Assembly: GCF_025370755.1 (NCBI RefSeq)
Contig: NZ_JAMXFC010000016.1
Location: forward strand, 1 to 64,000
Length of the DNA stretch: 64,000 nucleotides
Reading direction: 5' to 3'
Origin: Laspinema sp. D2d
Lineage (GTDB): Bacteria > Cyanobacteriota > Cyanobacteriia > Cyanobacteriales > Laspinemataceae
The notes below the pieces were generated by a model. It was not told the origin of the DNA and ran no database searches. It worked only from the letters and a program-made list of their open reading frames with translations. This document shows positions 39,440 through 47,967 of this stretch, piece after piece (the first letter of the stretch is position 1; each line of letters opens with the position of its first letter). The translations under genes were made by a program, and so were the position numbers.

Positions 39440-40531
39440 ATGCTAAGAGCCGGAATTGTCGGACTCCCAAATGTGGGAAAATCTACTTTATTTAATGCCT
39501 TAGTTGCGAATGCTAAAGCGCAAGCGGCTAACTTCCCTTTCTGCACCATCGAACCCAATGTGGGAGTCGTGGCGGTGCCAGATGAGCGGTTAACCCTGTT
39601 GGCAAAACTCTCAAAATCCGAGCAAATCGTCCCCACGCGCATCGAGTTTGTGGACATTGCCGGATTAGTCAAAGGTGCCAGCAAAGGCGAGGGTCTGGGT
39701 AACCAGTTTTTATCTCATATTCGGCAAGTCGATGCGATCGTGCAGGTGGTCCGTTGTTTTGACGATGAAAATATCATTCACGTAGCGGGTTCTGTCGATC
39801 CCGTTCGGGATATCGAAATCATTAACTTAGAACTGGGATTAGCGGATTTAGCACAAATTGAGCGGCGCATGGATCGGACTCGGAAATTAGCGCGCAGCAG
39901 TAAAGAGGGTCAACTTGAAATGGCCGCTTTAGAAAAATTAGCGGCAGCCTTGAATGAAGGGAAACAAGCGCGGCAAGTGTCTTTAACGGCGGAAGAAACG
40001 GAAGCTATTCTGACCCTTGATTTACTTACCAGCAAACCGATTATTTATGCAGCTAATGTCTCGGAAGATGACTTGGCGACTGGCAATGAATGGGTAGAAA
40101 AAGTTCGAGAAGTTGCCTCAGCCGAAAATGCCAAGGTAGTAATTATTTCGGCACAAGTTGAATCGGAACTGGTGGACCTTCCGGAAGAGGAACGGGGAGA
40201 TTTTCTCGCCTCTCTCGGGGTGGAAGAAGGCGGATTAAAGTCGTTGATTGCCGCGACGTATCAATTATTGGGATTACGCACATTTCTCACGACTGGACCG
40301 AAAGAAACCCGGGCTTGGACCATTCGAGAAGGAATGTTAGCACCTCAAGCAGCCGGGGTGATTCATACGGATTTTGAACGGGGTTTCATTCGTGCTGAAA
40401 CGGTTGCCTATGAGGATTTGGTGAGTACAGGTTCGATGAATGCGGCGAAGGAAAAAGGGTTGATTCGCAGTGAAGGAAAAGAGTATGTGGTTCAAGAAGG
40501 CGATGTAATGCTGTTCCGGTTTAATGTTTAA
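39440..40531 (+). CDS. ychF: redox-regulated ATPase YchF (Obg-family)
   Basis: P-loop NTPase of the Obg/OLA1 group that binds ribosomes and prefers ATP. 363 residues from ATG 39440 (MLRAGIVGLPNVGKST); an upstream ATG at 39404 adds 12 residues not usual for the family. G1 GLPNVGKST, G3 DIAGLVKGASKGEGLG and the altered G4 NVSE in place of NKxD, which accounts for ATP preference, are visible. The C-terminal TGS-like domain holds LRTFLTTGPKETRAWTI and IHTDFERGFIRAE. Length is normal. Confidence 0.95.
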   Translation: MLRAGIVGLPNVGKSTLFNALVANAKAQAANFPFCTIEPNVGVVAVPDERLTLLAKLSKSEQIVPTRIEFVDIAGLVKGASKGEGLGNQFLSHIRQVDAIVQVVRCFDDENIIHVAGSVDPVRDIEIINLELGLADLAQIERRMDRTRKLARSSKEGQLEMAALEKLAAALNEGKQARQVSLTAEETEAILTLDLLTSKPIIYAANVSEDDLATGNEWVEKVREVASAENAKVVIISAQVESELVDLPEEERGDFLASLGVEEGGLKSLIAATYQLLGLRTFLTTGPKETRAWTIREGMLAPQAAGVIHTDFERGFIRAETVAYEDLVSTGSMNAAKEKGLIRSEGKEYVVQEGDVMLFRFNV

Positions 40532-40546
40532 GCGGTAGGGGTAGAA

Positions 40547-40705
40547 ATATAGCGCGTCTAAATCATTTTGACCTAGAAATAGCGAAGCTCAATGTCAGTG
40601 CACTCCTCACAGGCTTTGTCTTAAGCGAAGCGATGTCGCAGGCTTGAGGCCGTACAAGAGTGAAAGTCTTGGATTGAGGGTCTAATTGATTTAGACGGGC
40701 TATAT
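40547..40705. mobile_element. MITE-like element with 19-bp terminal inverted repeats
   Basis: Left end ATATAGCGCGTCTAAATCA (40547-40565); right end is its inverted copy with one mismatch (40687-40705). The 159-base unit has no gene and no obvious target duplication. It lies 16 bases after the ychF stop. Confidence 0.65.
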
Positions 40706-40800
40706 CTCTTAAAGGAATCAGGTTGCCAGAGGCTAAATTATAGAGGCGATCGCCCTTTTAGTGCGGGTCCCAAGTTGATAGTTTTTCTCCTTTAAAAGAA

Positions 40801-40823
40801 GGGGTACGGCATCGCTGTACCCC
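40801..40823. terminator. hairpin before the convergent lipoprotein stop
   Basis: GGGGTAC pairs with GTACCCC, with GC in the inner part. It lies 7 bases past the lipoprotein gene stop on the minus strand and could serve both convergent genes. Confidence 0.65.
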
Positions 40824-40829
40824 GGGGAT

Positions 40830-41387
40830 TTACTCCATTTCAAAATAATCTTTAGCCGCTTGCTGAGTATCATTTCCCAATCGAGTAATCAGATACTCGC
40901 TATAAGCGGTATTATTTAACGGAAAACTGGAATTTTCCAGAATAAACTCAGGAAATATCGCGGTTAAATCAGAAGTTCCTTCTTTGCCCTGGCGAGGAAT
41001 TTTATGATTAACAATTCGATATCCCTGAGAATTTTTATTTAAAATCAATGCTATGGGAAAACTACCCCCTCGCTTCTGGAAGAGTTGATTATTTTCCACA
41101 TCATATTCATGACAGACCACCCACAAATATTGATGAATTTCTCGTTTTTTGGCTTCTATTCCATAGACCTGGTACGCGCAAAAGGTACGATTCACCAAAG
41201 CATCTACTCCGACAATATCTTTAATAAAGTGGGAGTTTGCCATGTACTCAGCCGTGGCTTGTTCAATGTTAAAGGAACTGTGGGAGTTGAGGCCGGACTC
41301 TCGGCTGTCGCACCCCCCAAGCATCAAGGCAGCGGGAAGGAGAGGCACACCGATAAACCATTGAAAGAATAAGGACAGTGTACGCAT
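40830..41387 (-). CDS. putative lipoprotein, unknown function
   Basis: 185 residues. Signal peptide with a hydrophobic core (residues 6-22) and lipobox LGGC (Cys about 26), so it is exported and lipid-anchored. The mature part has no family I know; it contains two cysteines (FCAYQVYGIE and VVCHEYD) that could form a disulfide. The start is ATG at 41387. Isolated between ychF and a long gap. Confidence 0.75.
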   Translation of the reverse strand: MRTLSLFFQWFIGVPLLPAALMLGGCDSRESGLNSHSSFNIEQATAEYMANSHFIKDIVGVDALVNRTFCAYQVYGIEAKKREIHQYLWVVCHEYDVENNQLFQKRGGSFPIALILNKNSQGYRIVNHKIPRQGKEGTSDLTAIFPEFILENSSFPLNNTAYSEYLITRLGNDTQQAAKDYFEME

Positions 41388-42163
41388 TGCTATAAGGTAA
41401 AGTTTATAGATAGAGTTTTGCCTGCATGGTCTTAGGGGTATGACTTTAGCAAGCGTGTCCTTTAAGATTCGGTTAGACTGTGACTGATTCTAGACAAATC
41501 TTTCCCCTATTGATGTAATAGTTTATACTCAACAGGGGTTAGTTTTTAAGAAAGAAGATTAAAAAATATTAAAATTTTTCTGGGTCAGGGATAATTCGGA
41601 GGAATTTGTCATAAATCTATCAGAAAATGAGGGGCTGGCTGGGTGATGAGGGAAAATGCCGGACGAGGCGATCGCGCCTAGAACGAGTGCTGTAGAGCAT
41701 TCCATCGCCTGATTCAGTAATTTAGGCCACCCAGTTAAAACAGTTTAGGGAATTGAACTCCTACAGGGATTCAGCCCAGGCGGGAGAAATTTAAAAAATA
41801 GGATTAAATAGACCAGAACATGAACTCAGCAGTTTTTTAGGGAATTTTTATTAAATTGAAACCGGGGGAGGGTGCAGGGATACAAAATCATAGTTTAATC
41901 CCATCGGACTGGGATCACTTTCATCGGGATATGTTTTAAGAGGGGATCTGGGGGCGCAGCATGAGGAGTGCAGAATACCAAAAGAAGAGAGATGCCAGTT
42001 CTTAGAGAGAAAATTGGACAGCGATCGCCCTAAATTTAAAGCAATTAACGGGTATAAATTGGGAATAATAGTGTGGCCTTTAGGGAAGAAAAATTTTTCC
42101 TAGGCTTAAAGGCTTATCCCGTAAGCAAATTTCACGGAAACTTTACAAGATCGGAGCACAACC

Positions 42164-42190
42164 TTGACAATTCCCTCTAGCGTATATAAT
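42164..42190 (+). promoter_or_regulatory. sigma70-type promoter candidate for the M23 peptidase leader
   Basis: TTGACA (42164-42169), 15-base spacer, TATAAT (42185-42190); shifting the -10 to TAATAA gives a 17-base spacer. Among the clearest promoter-like sequences in the window. Confidence 0.6.
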
Positions 42191-42197
42191 AATCTCC

Positions 42198-42674
42198 AGG
42201 GACAATAAAATGAATGGGATTCAATGCTAAACTTCATTGAACCGTTTAGAGGGTGCTAGAGTAAACTACCATTGGTCAACGCTCATGAATATTGCGGTTT
42301 TTACGGAGCACAATTCCCGGGAATCTACTGCTCAGAGGAAACAAGCAAGCATTCTTTAAAATTCAGGGTGCGCCGGACTAGAACGGGCAGCAGTGAACTG
42401 GATGCCCAATCTTAAAGGGGGAAAGTCGGTCTATCCCAGACTACCCACTGATTTATCATTCATTACAAAAAATTTGCAGGAAGTAACCGGATGAACTGAC
42501 CCACTCGCTGAAAAGCAAGAGACGTAAATTGGATGGCAATCGTAAATTTAAACCAGCTCACCCCTTCATTTTTACTCAAGGGTTGAGCGGTGAAAAATCT
42601 CCAGCGATCGCGCCTCGCTTTCAGGTTAACTGGGGCAGTTCACTTGCGGGTGACCCCCTCTCAGGTGAAGGAAA
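42198..42674 (+). ncRNA. candidate structured 5' leader / cis-regulatory RNA
   Basis: About 477 bases from the inferred transcription start to ATG 42675, without a good open frame. It contains GAGCA ... TGCTC enclosing the palindrome TTCCCGGGAA (42306-42333) and further short inverted repeats such as AGTC...GACT near 42425-42450. Cell-wall hydrolase genes are known targets of c-di-AMP (ydaO-type) riboswitches, but I cannot recognise the diagnostic motifs here. It could also be a separate small RNA. Confidence 0.4.
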
Positions 42675-43475
42675 ATGAAACCAGGAATTTTGTCTACCAC
42701 AGCACTCGTGATTGCACTTGGCTTTACAGGTTCAGTAACTGCTCAACCCGGTGTCAACTACGACACGCGCACCCAAGCGAGCTCAAAACGTGACCCGGAT
42801 TCGGTTAGAAAAACGCCCTCAACCCAGACCCCTTCTCTACGCCAGCACAATGCCAGAGTTGCGGCAGGCATCGAGATCAACAAACAGGCGATCGCTGCTA
42901 TCAGCCAATTTTTGAATAACCAGGACCCCCCTAGCCCTAGCAGCGAGCTCCTCCCGCTTCAGACCCTCGATGCACCGGCTATCTCCCCGGAATTACCGCC
43001 CCTAGCGGCTGCCAGCATTTACTTACCCGAATTAGCCCCGACGATGAGTGGCTATCTTTGGCCCGCCCAAGGGCTCCTCTCTTCTGGCTATGGCTGGCGT
43101 TGGGGACGGATGCACCACGGGATTGATATCGCTGGACCCATCGGCACTCCCATCATGGCTGCCGCCAGTGGGGTGGTGATTACGGCAGAATGGCACACGG
43201 GAGGCTATGGTAACCTCGTGGAAATCGAACATTCTGACGGCAGTATTACCCTCTACGCCCACAACGATCGCATCCTGGTCAACAAAGGGGATCAAGTCCA
43301 GGGGGGCCAATTAATCGCGGAAATGGGCAGTACCGGCTTTAGCACTGGACCCCACTTGCACTTTGAAGTCCATCTTCCTGAACAAGGATCTGTCAATCCC
43401 CTGGCTTATCTTCCCGAATCGGGATTATCTGCTCGATTGCCTAGAGCATCGGTGCCTACTGCATCGGTTCGGTAA
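42675..43475 (+). CDS. M23 family metallopeptidase (LytM domain)
   Basis: 266 residues. Signal peptide (residues 1-about 24, cleavage near VTAQP), a low-complexity linker, then a LytM domain from about 120: GYGWRWGRMHHGIDIAGPIG with the zinc His and Asp, LYAHNDRILVNKGD and GFSTGPHLHFEVH with the HxH. All zinc ligands are present, so it is probably an active periplasmic peptidoglycan endopeptidase. GAAGGA lies just before the start ATG. A terminator follows. Confidence 0.92.
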   Translation: MKPGILSTTALVIALGFTGSVTAQPGVNYDTRTQASSKRDPDSVRKTPSTQTPSLRQHNARVAAGIEINKQAIAAISQFLNNQDPPSPSSELLPLQTLDAPAISPELPPLAAASIYLPELAPTMSGYLWPAQGLLSSGYGWRWGRMHHGIDIAGPIGTPIMAAASGVVITAEWHTGGYGNLVEIEHSDGSITLYAHNDRILVNKGDQVQGGQLIAEMGSTGFSTGPHLHFEVHLPEQGSVNPLAYLPESGLSARLPRASVPTASVR

Positions 43476-43579
43476 TGTCCCAGGGTTTGAGTGGGTGTGC
43501 GATCGCCCTGTATCCTTCCAGATCCTTAGGGCGTCAACTTCCGGAAACCCACTCAAAGCTCCTGTGTCCTACTCCAATT

Positions 43580-43618
43580 CGGGTAACTTCTGTAGAAGTT
43601 ATCCGCTTTTTTTTAGGG
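43580..43618 (+). terminator. terminator of the M23 peptidase gene
   Basis: GGGTAACTTC pairs with GAAGTTATCC around TGTA; after CGC comes a run of eight Ts. Confidence 0.85.
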
Positions 43619-43703
43619 GGTTTAGCATCGCTACCGTTAAGGCTGACAAATCAGACCGGCTTCGTTAAAATCAAGGGCGATTCTTGCGATCGCACCCGCT
43701 CCC

Positions 43704-44183
43704 ATGAACCACTCATCTCCCCACCCATTCCGTCTTTCCCTTTACGTGCTGCTCCTCCTGTTATTAGCCAGTTGCACCCCGAGGAAAACCAGTGAGTGCC
43801 GCCGCCTAATTCAAGCCCTAGACCAAGGTACGACCACCTTGAACCGCTTAGAACTCACGCCGATGACTGGAAGTCCGGCTGCTGATGCAGTGGAACGCTC
43901 CATTGAAGGGATCAAAACCGTCCAATTAACAGACGAAACCATTATTAGCTTTCAAACCCGGGCAGTCGCCCTTTACCAACAAATCGCGACCACTTTGCGA
44001 GAAACGAGCGGCATTGCCACAATGGTGAGCAATCTCGAACCCACGCCGAAAGGGTTACAAACCCGAAACACGGCTAAAGCGCAAGTCGCCTCAGCGATCG
44101 CCTCCATCGAACAATCCACCCAAGATGCCACCGTCCTACTCGCTGAAATCGAGCAATACTGCCTCCCCCAATCCCAACCCTAA
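43704..44183 (+). CDS. putative lipoprotein sharing a module with the next gene product
   Basis: 159 residues. Signal peptide with a Leu-rich core and lipobox LASC (Cys about 25). The mature part begins CRRLIQALDQG and ends AEIEQYC, matching the start (CQRLLAVIDEG) and end (GQIHSYC) of the extracytoplasmic part of the kinase-like protein encoded 44 bases downstream; the middle LYQQIATTLRE also resembles SYQQLSLSFRQ. The two cysteines may form a disulfide. Function is unknown. The start is ATG at 43704. Confidence 0.78.
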   Translation: MNHSSPHPFRLSLYVLLLLLLASCTPRKTSECRRLIQALDQGTTTLNRLELTPMTGSPAADAVERSIEGIKTVQLTDETIISFQTRAVALYQQIATTLRETSGIATMVSNLEPTPKGLQTRNTAKAQVASAIASIEQSTQDATVLLAEIEQYCLPQSQP

Positions 44184-44188
44184 CTAAC

Positions 44189-44226
44189 ATCTCCCCCATC
44201 TCCCCCATCTCCCCCATCTCCCCCAT
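44189..44226 (+). repeat. ATCTCCCCC tandem repeat between two genes
   Basis: Four 9-base units directly before the kinase-like start ATG at 44228, filling the whole spacer. The same unit type makes up the tracts near 34.6-34.85 kb. Confidence 0.9.
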
Positions 44227-44227
44227 C

Positions 44228-45787
44228 ATGAGTTACTGTCTGAATCCAAGATGCCCCAATCCCAGCGATCCCGTCAATGAAAATACCCGCTATTGCTCCG
44301 AGTGTGGCTCTGATTTATTAGTAGCAGAACGCTGTCGAGCGCTGCAACTCCTGGGTAGCAACAGTTATGAAAAAACCTTTGAAGTAACTGAAGCGGGAAC
44401 CGCCAAAATTTTGAAGGTTCTCCAAATTGATGATCCCGTAGCCGTAACTCTGTTTCAACAACAAGCTTTACTGTTAGGAAAAATTCAACATCCAGGAATT
44501 CCCCAACTCCAACAAGGCGGATACTTCAGCTTTGCCGCGACGAATAGTGCCACGGCGGTGCATGGGATGTTGATGGAAAAAATTGAGGGTCTCAATTTAG
44601 AGCAGTGGATGAAAAATCGCGGCTATCAACGGATTTCTCAAGACTTAGCGCTCAAGTGGCTCCAACAAATTGCCGAAATTTTACAGCCGATTCATGCAAC
44701 CCCTTATTTACACCTGAATATTAAGCCCAGTAATATTATCCTGACGGATTCAGGACAATTGGTCTTGATTGATTTTGGTACTGCTAGACAGGTGAGTGCG
44801 AGTTATTTACGCACAGTGGAACTCTCTCCTCGTCTGAAGAGTATTGACTCGGGAGGCTATACGCCACCGGAACAACTCAAACATGAAGCGGTAGCGCAGT
44901 CGGATTTTTTTGCTTTGGGACGAACGATGGTGTATTTGCTCACCGCTACGGACCCGTTAAGCTTTTATAATCCAGAGACTTCCGACTTTTCTTGGCGCGA
45001 TCGCGCACCGCAAATTTCCGAACGGGTGGCGGATTTGATTGATCGCCTGATGAATCCGGCCCTGAGTCAGCGCATCCAAACGACGGAAGAAATTTTACAG
45101 CAATTAAGGGAATTGCAACCCCAAGTGACGCAGATGGAATGGGGATCGGAGTCACGGGAGGCAGTTGCGCCCTCCCTGAGTCGAGAAGTAGTTAGATCTG
45201 GGACTCTAGTTTTGCCCGGGTTGCAACTGCCTAGCTTTCCTCAACTCCTCCCGGGGACTGGGGTGGAAACTATTGAGGCGACACCGCGTTGGAAAGGCGA
45301 TCGCAAAGGGTGGCGATTGGCTGGAGTGTTAGGGATTTGGGCCATCATTGGATTAGTTGGGGGAATGGGTTCGTGGTTTTTACTCACGCGAACCAGTAGC
45401 GCCTATCAGTGCCAAAGATTGTTAGCGGTGATTGATGAAGGGGGACAACAAGTGACTCAAATTGAGGGAACTGATGCGACTGCCGCTAACAAAATGGCCC
45501 AACATCTCGATCGCCTTGCGGAAGAATTGTTAGGGATGAAAATATCCAATACTGAAGTTCAAACCTATCCGCTACAGTTGGGGAAAAGTTACCAACAATT
45601 GAGTTTATCCTTTCGGCAAATTGGAGATGCGATCGCCATTGTGGATGCCGCCCCTTTATCTAAAGCCGGTTTAGACCAGGTAAAAGCTGCCCGTAAAAAA
45701 GCCGAAGAAGCCGGTCGAGCCGCCGCCCTCGCCGCCAAAACAGCCGATGGAGTTGCCGGACAAATTCATAGCTACTGTAAACAATAG
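44228..45787 (+). CDS. membrane Ser/Thr kinase-like protein with zinc ribbon, probable pseudokinase
   Basis: 519 residues: zinc ribbon (C4, C9, C23, C26), kinase-like domain (about 39-300), linker, one membrane helix (about 363-386) and a C-terminal Cys-bounded module. Kept: Lys63 (VAIK position), Lys166, Asn169, DFG (182-184) and PPE (213-215). Lost: the Gly-rich loop (LLGSNSYEKTF), the alpha-C Glu (Gln79) and the HRD Asp, which is Asn164 in HLNIKPSN. Catalysis is therefore doubtful and a scaffold or sensor role is possible. The extracytoplasmic module resembles the preceding lipoprotein. No Shine-Dalgarno is seen because a C/T repeat fills the spacer. Confidence 0.85.
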   Translation: MSYCLNPRCPNPSDPVNENTRYCSECGSDLLVAERCRALQLLGSNSYEKTFEVTEAGTAKILKVLQIDDPVAVTLFQQQALLLGKIQHPGIPQLQQGGYFSFAATNSATAVHGMLMEKIEGLNLEQWMKNRGYQRISQDLALKWLQQIAEILQPIHATPYLHLNIKPSNIILTDSGQLVLIDFGTARQVSASYLRTVELSPRLKSIDSGGYTPPEQLKHEAVAQSDFFALGRTMVYLLTATDPLSFYNPETSDFSWRDRAPQISERVADLIDRLMNPALSQRIQTTEEILQQLRELQPQVTQMEWGSESREAVAPSLSREVVRSGTLVLPGLQLPSFPQLLPGTGVETIEATPRWKGDRKGWRLAGVLGIWAIIGLVGGMGSWFLLTRTSSAYQCQRLLAVIDEGGQQVTQIEGTDATAANKMAQHLDRLAEELLGMKISNTEVQTYPLQLGKSYQQLSLSFRQIGDAIAIVDAAPLSKAGLDQVKAARKKAEEAGRAAALAAKTADGVAGQIHSYCKQ

Positions 45788-45817
45788 GTTGAATCCAATA
45801 AAACCAAAGCAAAATTA

Positions 45818-45868
45818 AGCCAAACTTACCGGAATTTGGGTTAAAAAATTCCCTATTTTTGGCTTAAT
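45818..45868. terminator. imperfect hairpin between convergent genes
   Basis: TTAAGCCAAA and TTTTGGCTTAA form the outer stem with inner GGAATT/AATTCC pairing. Located between the kinase-like stop and a convergent gene. Confidence 0.55.
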
Positions 45869-45878
45869 TGATTAATAT

Positions 45879-46439
45879 TTAAAGATGAATTTCTAGGTTT
45901 AAAATATAGTGCCCTAACTGAACATTTTGGGACCAAAGTTCGTATTCGAGGCGCAAATGTTCAGGAATCGGGCGACCGGACAGGGTTAAGCTGCGAGTAT
46001 AATTTCTCATTCGTAACTGGCCGTTGCTGCCGTCGGTTTCATTTTGTAACCAATAGCGGCTCGTTCCATACATTCCGCGTTCCCACTGGTGACGATAGCT
46101 AAATTGACCATTCCCCTGCATCGTCATAATCACTCGGTAGGGAGAAATTTCTAACCACAAGAGTCTCGAAGTAATCGCAGTGGGTTCGGGACTGACTTCC
46201 GAAGTCGAAGCTGACTCCTGAAAATCGCTCAGTGCCGGTTCAGTGAGGAGTAAATGAAATCGCTCTTGGTCTTTTTGATAAAGCGTAGCAGCGGTTTCCA
46301 CGACAGACCAGAGGGGGAGGTCAGTCGAGATCAAGCAAAGGCTTACAGGTTTGCGGCGATGGGTCAGCATGAGGGTTGTAACGAACAGCGTGTGAAGAGT
46401 TTTCCAACAATCGACAAGACTAGGGTCGTACCGCTTCAA
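45879..46439 (-). CDS. conserved-looking protein, unknown function
   Basis: 186 residues. I recognise no domain. There is no signal peptide or clear membrane helix. The C-terminal two thirds is rich in aromatic and polar residues (YRHQWERGMYGTSRYWLQ) with strand-like alternation. The start is ATG at 46439. It is divergent from aroA by about 70 bases, so the promoters overlap. Confidence 0.6.
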   Translation of the reverse strand: MKRYDPSLVDCWKTLHTLFVTTLMLTHRRKPVSLCLISTDLPLWSVVETAATLYQKDQERFHLLLTEPALSDFQESASTSEVSPEPTAITSRLLWLEISPYRVIMTMQGNGQFSYRHQWERGMYGTSRYWLQNETDGSNGQLRMRNYTRSLTLSGRPIPEHLRLEYELWSQNVQLGHYILNLEIHL

Positions 46440-46508
46440 TTTTAGTATGTCAGCAGAGTCAAGAACAGTGTAGGATTGCCCTAAGCCATCCCATCACAGT
46501 TTAGCCCA

Positions 46509-47861
46509 ATGCCCAGTTCGATAGTAAATGTAAGAATTACGGAATCTCAGCAACAATTAACCATCGATAGACCGGCGCAGGGTTTATCCGTGCAAGGACG
46601 GATCCGAGTGCCGGGTGATAAGTCAATTTCCCACCGAGCTTTGATGTTGGGGGCGATCGCCAAGGGTGAAACCACGATTGAGGGGCTGCTATTGGGAGAA
46701 GACCCTCGGAGTACCGCCCGATGTTTTCAGGCATTGGGGGCAGAAATTTCTCCCTTGAATGAACAACGGGTGCGGGTGCGTGGTGTTGGGGTCGGTCAAT
46801 TAATTGAACCGACGGATATATTAGATGCGGGAAATTCTGGGACGACGATGCGATTGATGCTGGGCATCCTGGCGAGTCATCCTGACCGATTTTTTACCGT
46901 AACGGGGGATAAATCCCTGCGATCGCGCCCCATGTCTCGGGTGGTTAAGCCTTTACAACAAATGGGTGCTCAAATCTGGGGTCGCAATGGCGGTTCCCTG
47001 GCTCCTCTAGCCGTTCAAGGTCAATCCTTACGGCCCATTCATTATCACTCACTGATCGCCTCGGCTCAGGTTAAGTCTTGTATCTTACTTGCAGCTTTGA
47101 TGGCAGAGGGAACAACCACGATCACGGAACCGGCAGTCTCGCGGGACCACAGCGAACGGATGCTTAAGGCATTTGGGGCAGAAATTACAACGGATCCCGA
47201 CACGAAAAGCGTGATGATTACGGGACCGGCTCAACTTCAAGGGCAATCGGTAATCGTGCCTGGGGATATCAGTTCGGCGGCATTCTGGATTGTAGCAGCA
47301 GCGATCGTCCCAGATTCAGACTTAACCATTGAAAATGTCGGGATCAATCCCACCCGGACCGGGATTTTAGAGGCCCTGGAGATGATGAATGCGGATATTC
47401 AATTAGAAAATGAGCGGATAGTGGCGGGGGAACCTGTAGCGGATATCCGGGTGCGTCATTCGCAACTGAAGGGTTGCTCTATTGGTGGGGATATCATTCC
47501 CAGACTGATTGATGAGATTCCAATTTTGGCAGTGGCGGCAATTTTTGCTGAGGGTCAGACGGTGATTTCTGATGCGGCAGAATTGCGGGTGAAAGAGAGC
47601 GATCGCCTTGCGGTGACGGCAACGGTACTCAATCAAATGGGGGCGAAAATCACTGAGTTGCCTGATGGGTTGGAAATTACTGGCGGGACGCCCTTAAGTG
47701 GGACGGATGTCGAGAGTTATGACGATCATCGAATTGCCATGAGTTTGGCGATCGCTGCCTTGAATGCCAATGGAACAACCACGATTCACCACGCCGAAGC
47801 TGCCGCTATTTCTTACCCGGATTTTACAGCGACTTTGCGACAAGTTTGCGAAGAATGCTGA
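46509..47861 (+). CDS. aroA: 3-phosphoshikimate 1-carboxyvinyltransferase (EPSP synthase)
   Basis: Transfers enolpyruvyl from PEP to shikimate-3-phosphate in aromatic amino acid synthesis. 450 residues with two inside-out alpha/beta domains. Motifs: [19 protein letters not shown] (S3P and PEP contacts), [50 protein letters not shown] and [14 protein letters not shown]. The about 20-residue N-terminal stretch before [15 protein letters not shown] is variable. The order GNSGTT and the Ala-rich variant after it resemble the class II-type enzymes. The start is ATG at 46509. Confidence 0.96.
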   Translation: MPSSIVNVRITESQQQLTIDRPAQGLSVQGRIRVPGDKSISHRALMLGAIAKGETTIEGLLLGEDPRSTARCFQALGAEISPLNEQRVRVRGVGVGQLIEPTDILDAGNSGTTMRLMLGILASHPDRFFTVTGDKSLRSRPMSRVVKPLQQMGAQIWGRNGGSLAPLAVQGQSLRPIHYHSLIASAQVKSCILLAALMAEGTTTITEPAVSRDHSERMLKAFGAEITTDPDTKSVMITGPAQLQGQSVIVPGDISSAAFWIVAAAIVPDSDLTIENVGINPTRTGILEALEMMNADIQLENERIVAGEPVADIRVRHSQLKGCSIGGDIIPRLIDEIPILAVAAIFAEGQTVISDAAELRVKESDRLAVTATVLNQMGAKITELPDGLEITGGTPLSGTDVESYDDHRIAMSLAIAALNANGTTTIHHAEAAAISYPDFTATLRQVCEEC

Positions 47862-47967
47862 TTCAAACGTGATCGTTTAAGTCGGTTTTAAGGGTAAACA
47901 TGAACTTAAGGCGATCGGAATTTAAAAACTTTTCTAAAATCCATTCGAGCAAATCAGGAGAAATCCA

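Larger units (their letters stand above)
41388..42674. other. 1.29-kb gap with a probable long 5' leader
   Basis: I find no supported protein gene in the first about 770 bases, which are A+T-rich with many short frames. The last about 510 bases contain a promoter candidate (42164-42190) and a long, structured-looking leader of the M23 peptidase gene. Confidence 0.6.

Noticed and set aside
42590-42793. 67-codon frame overlapping the M23 start
   Set aside because: Lies in another frame over the signal peptide; the M23 start has a good ribosome site.
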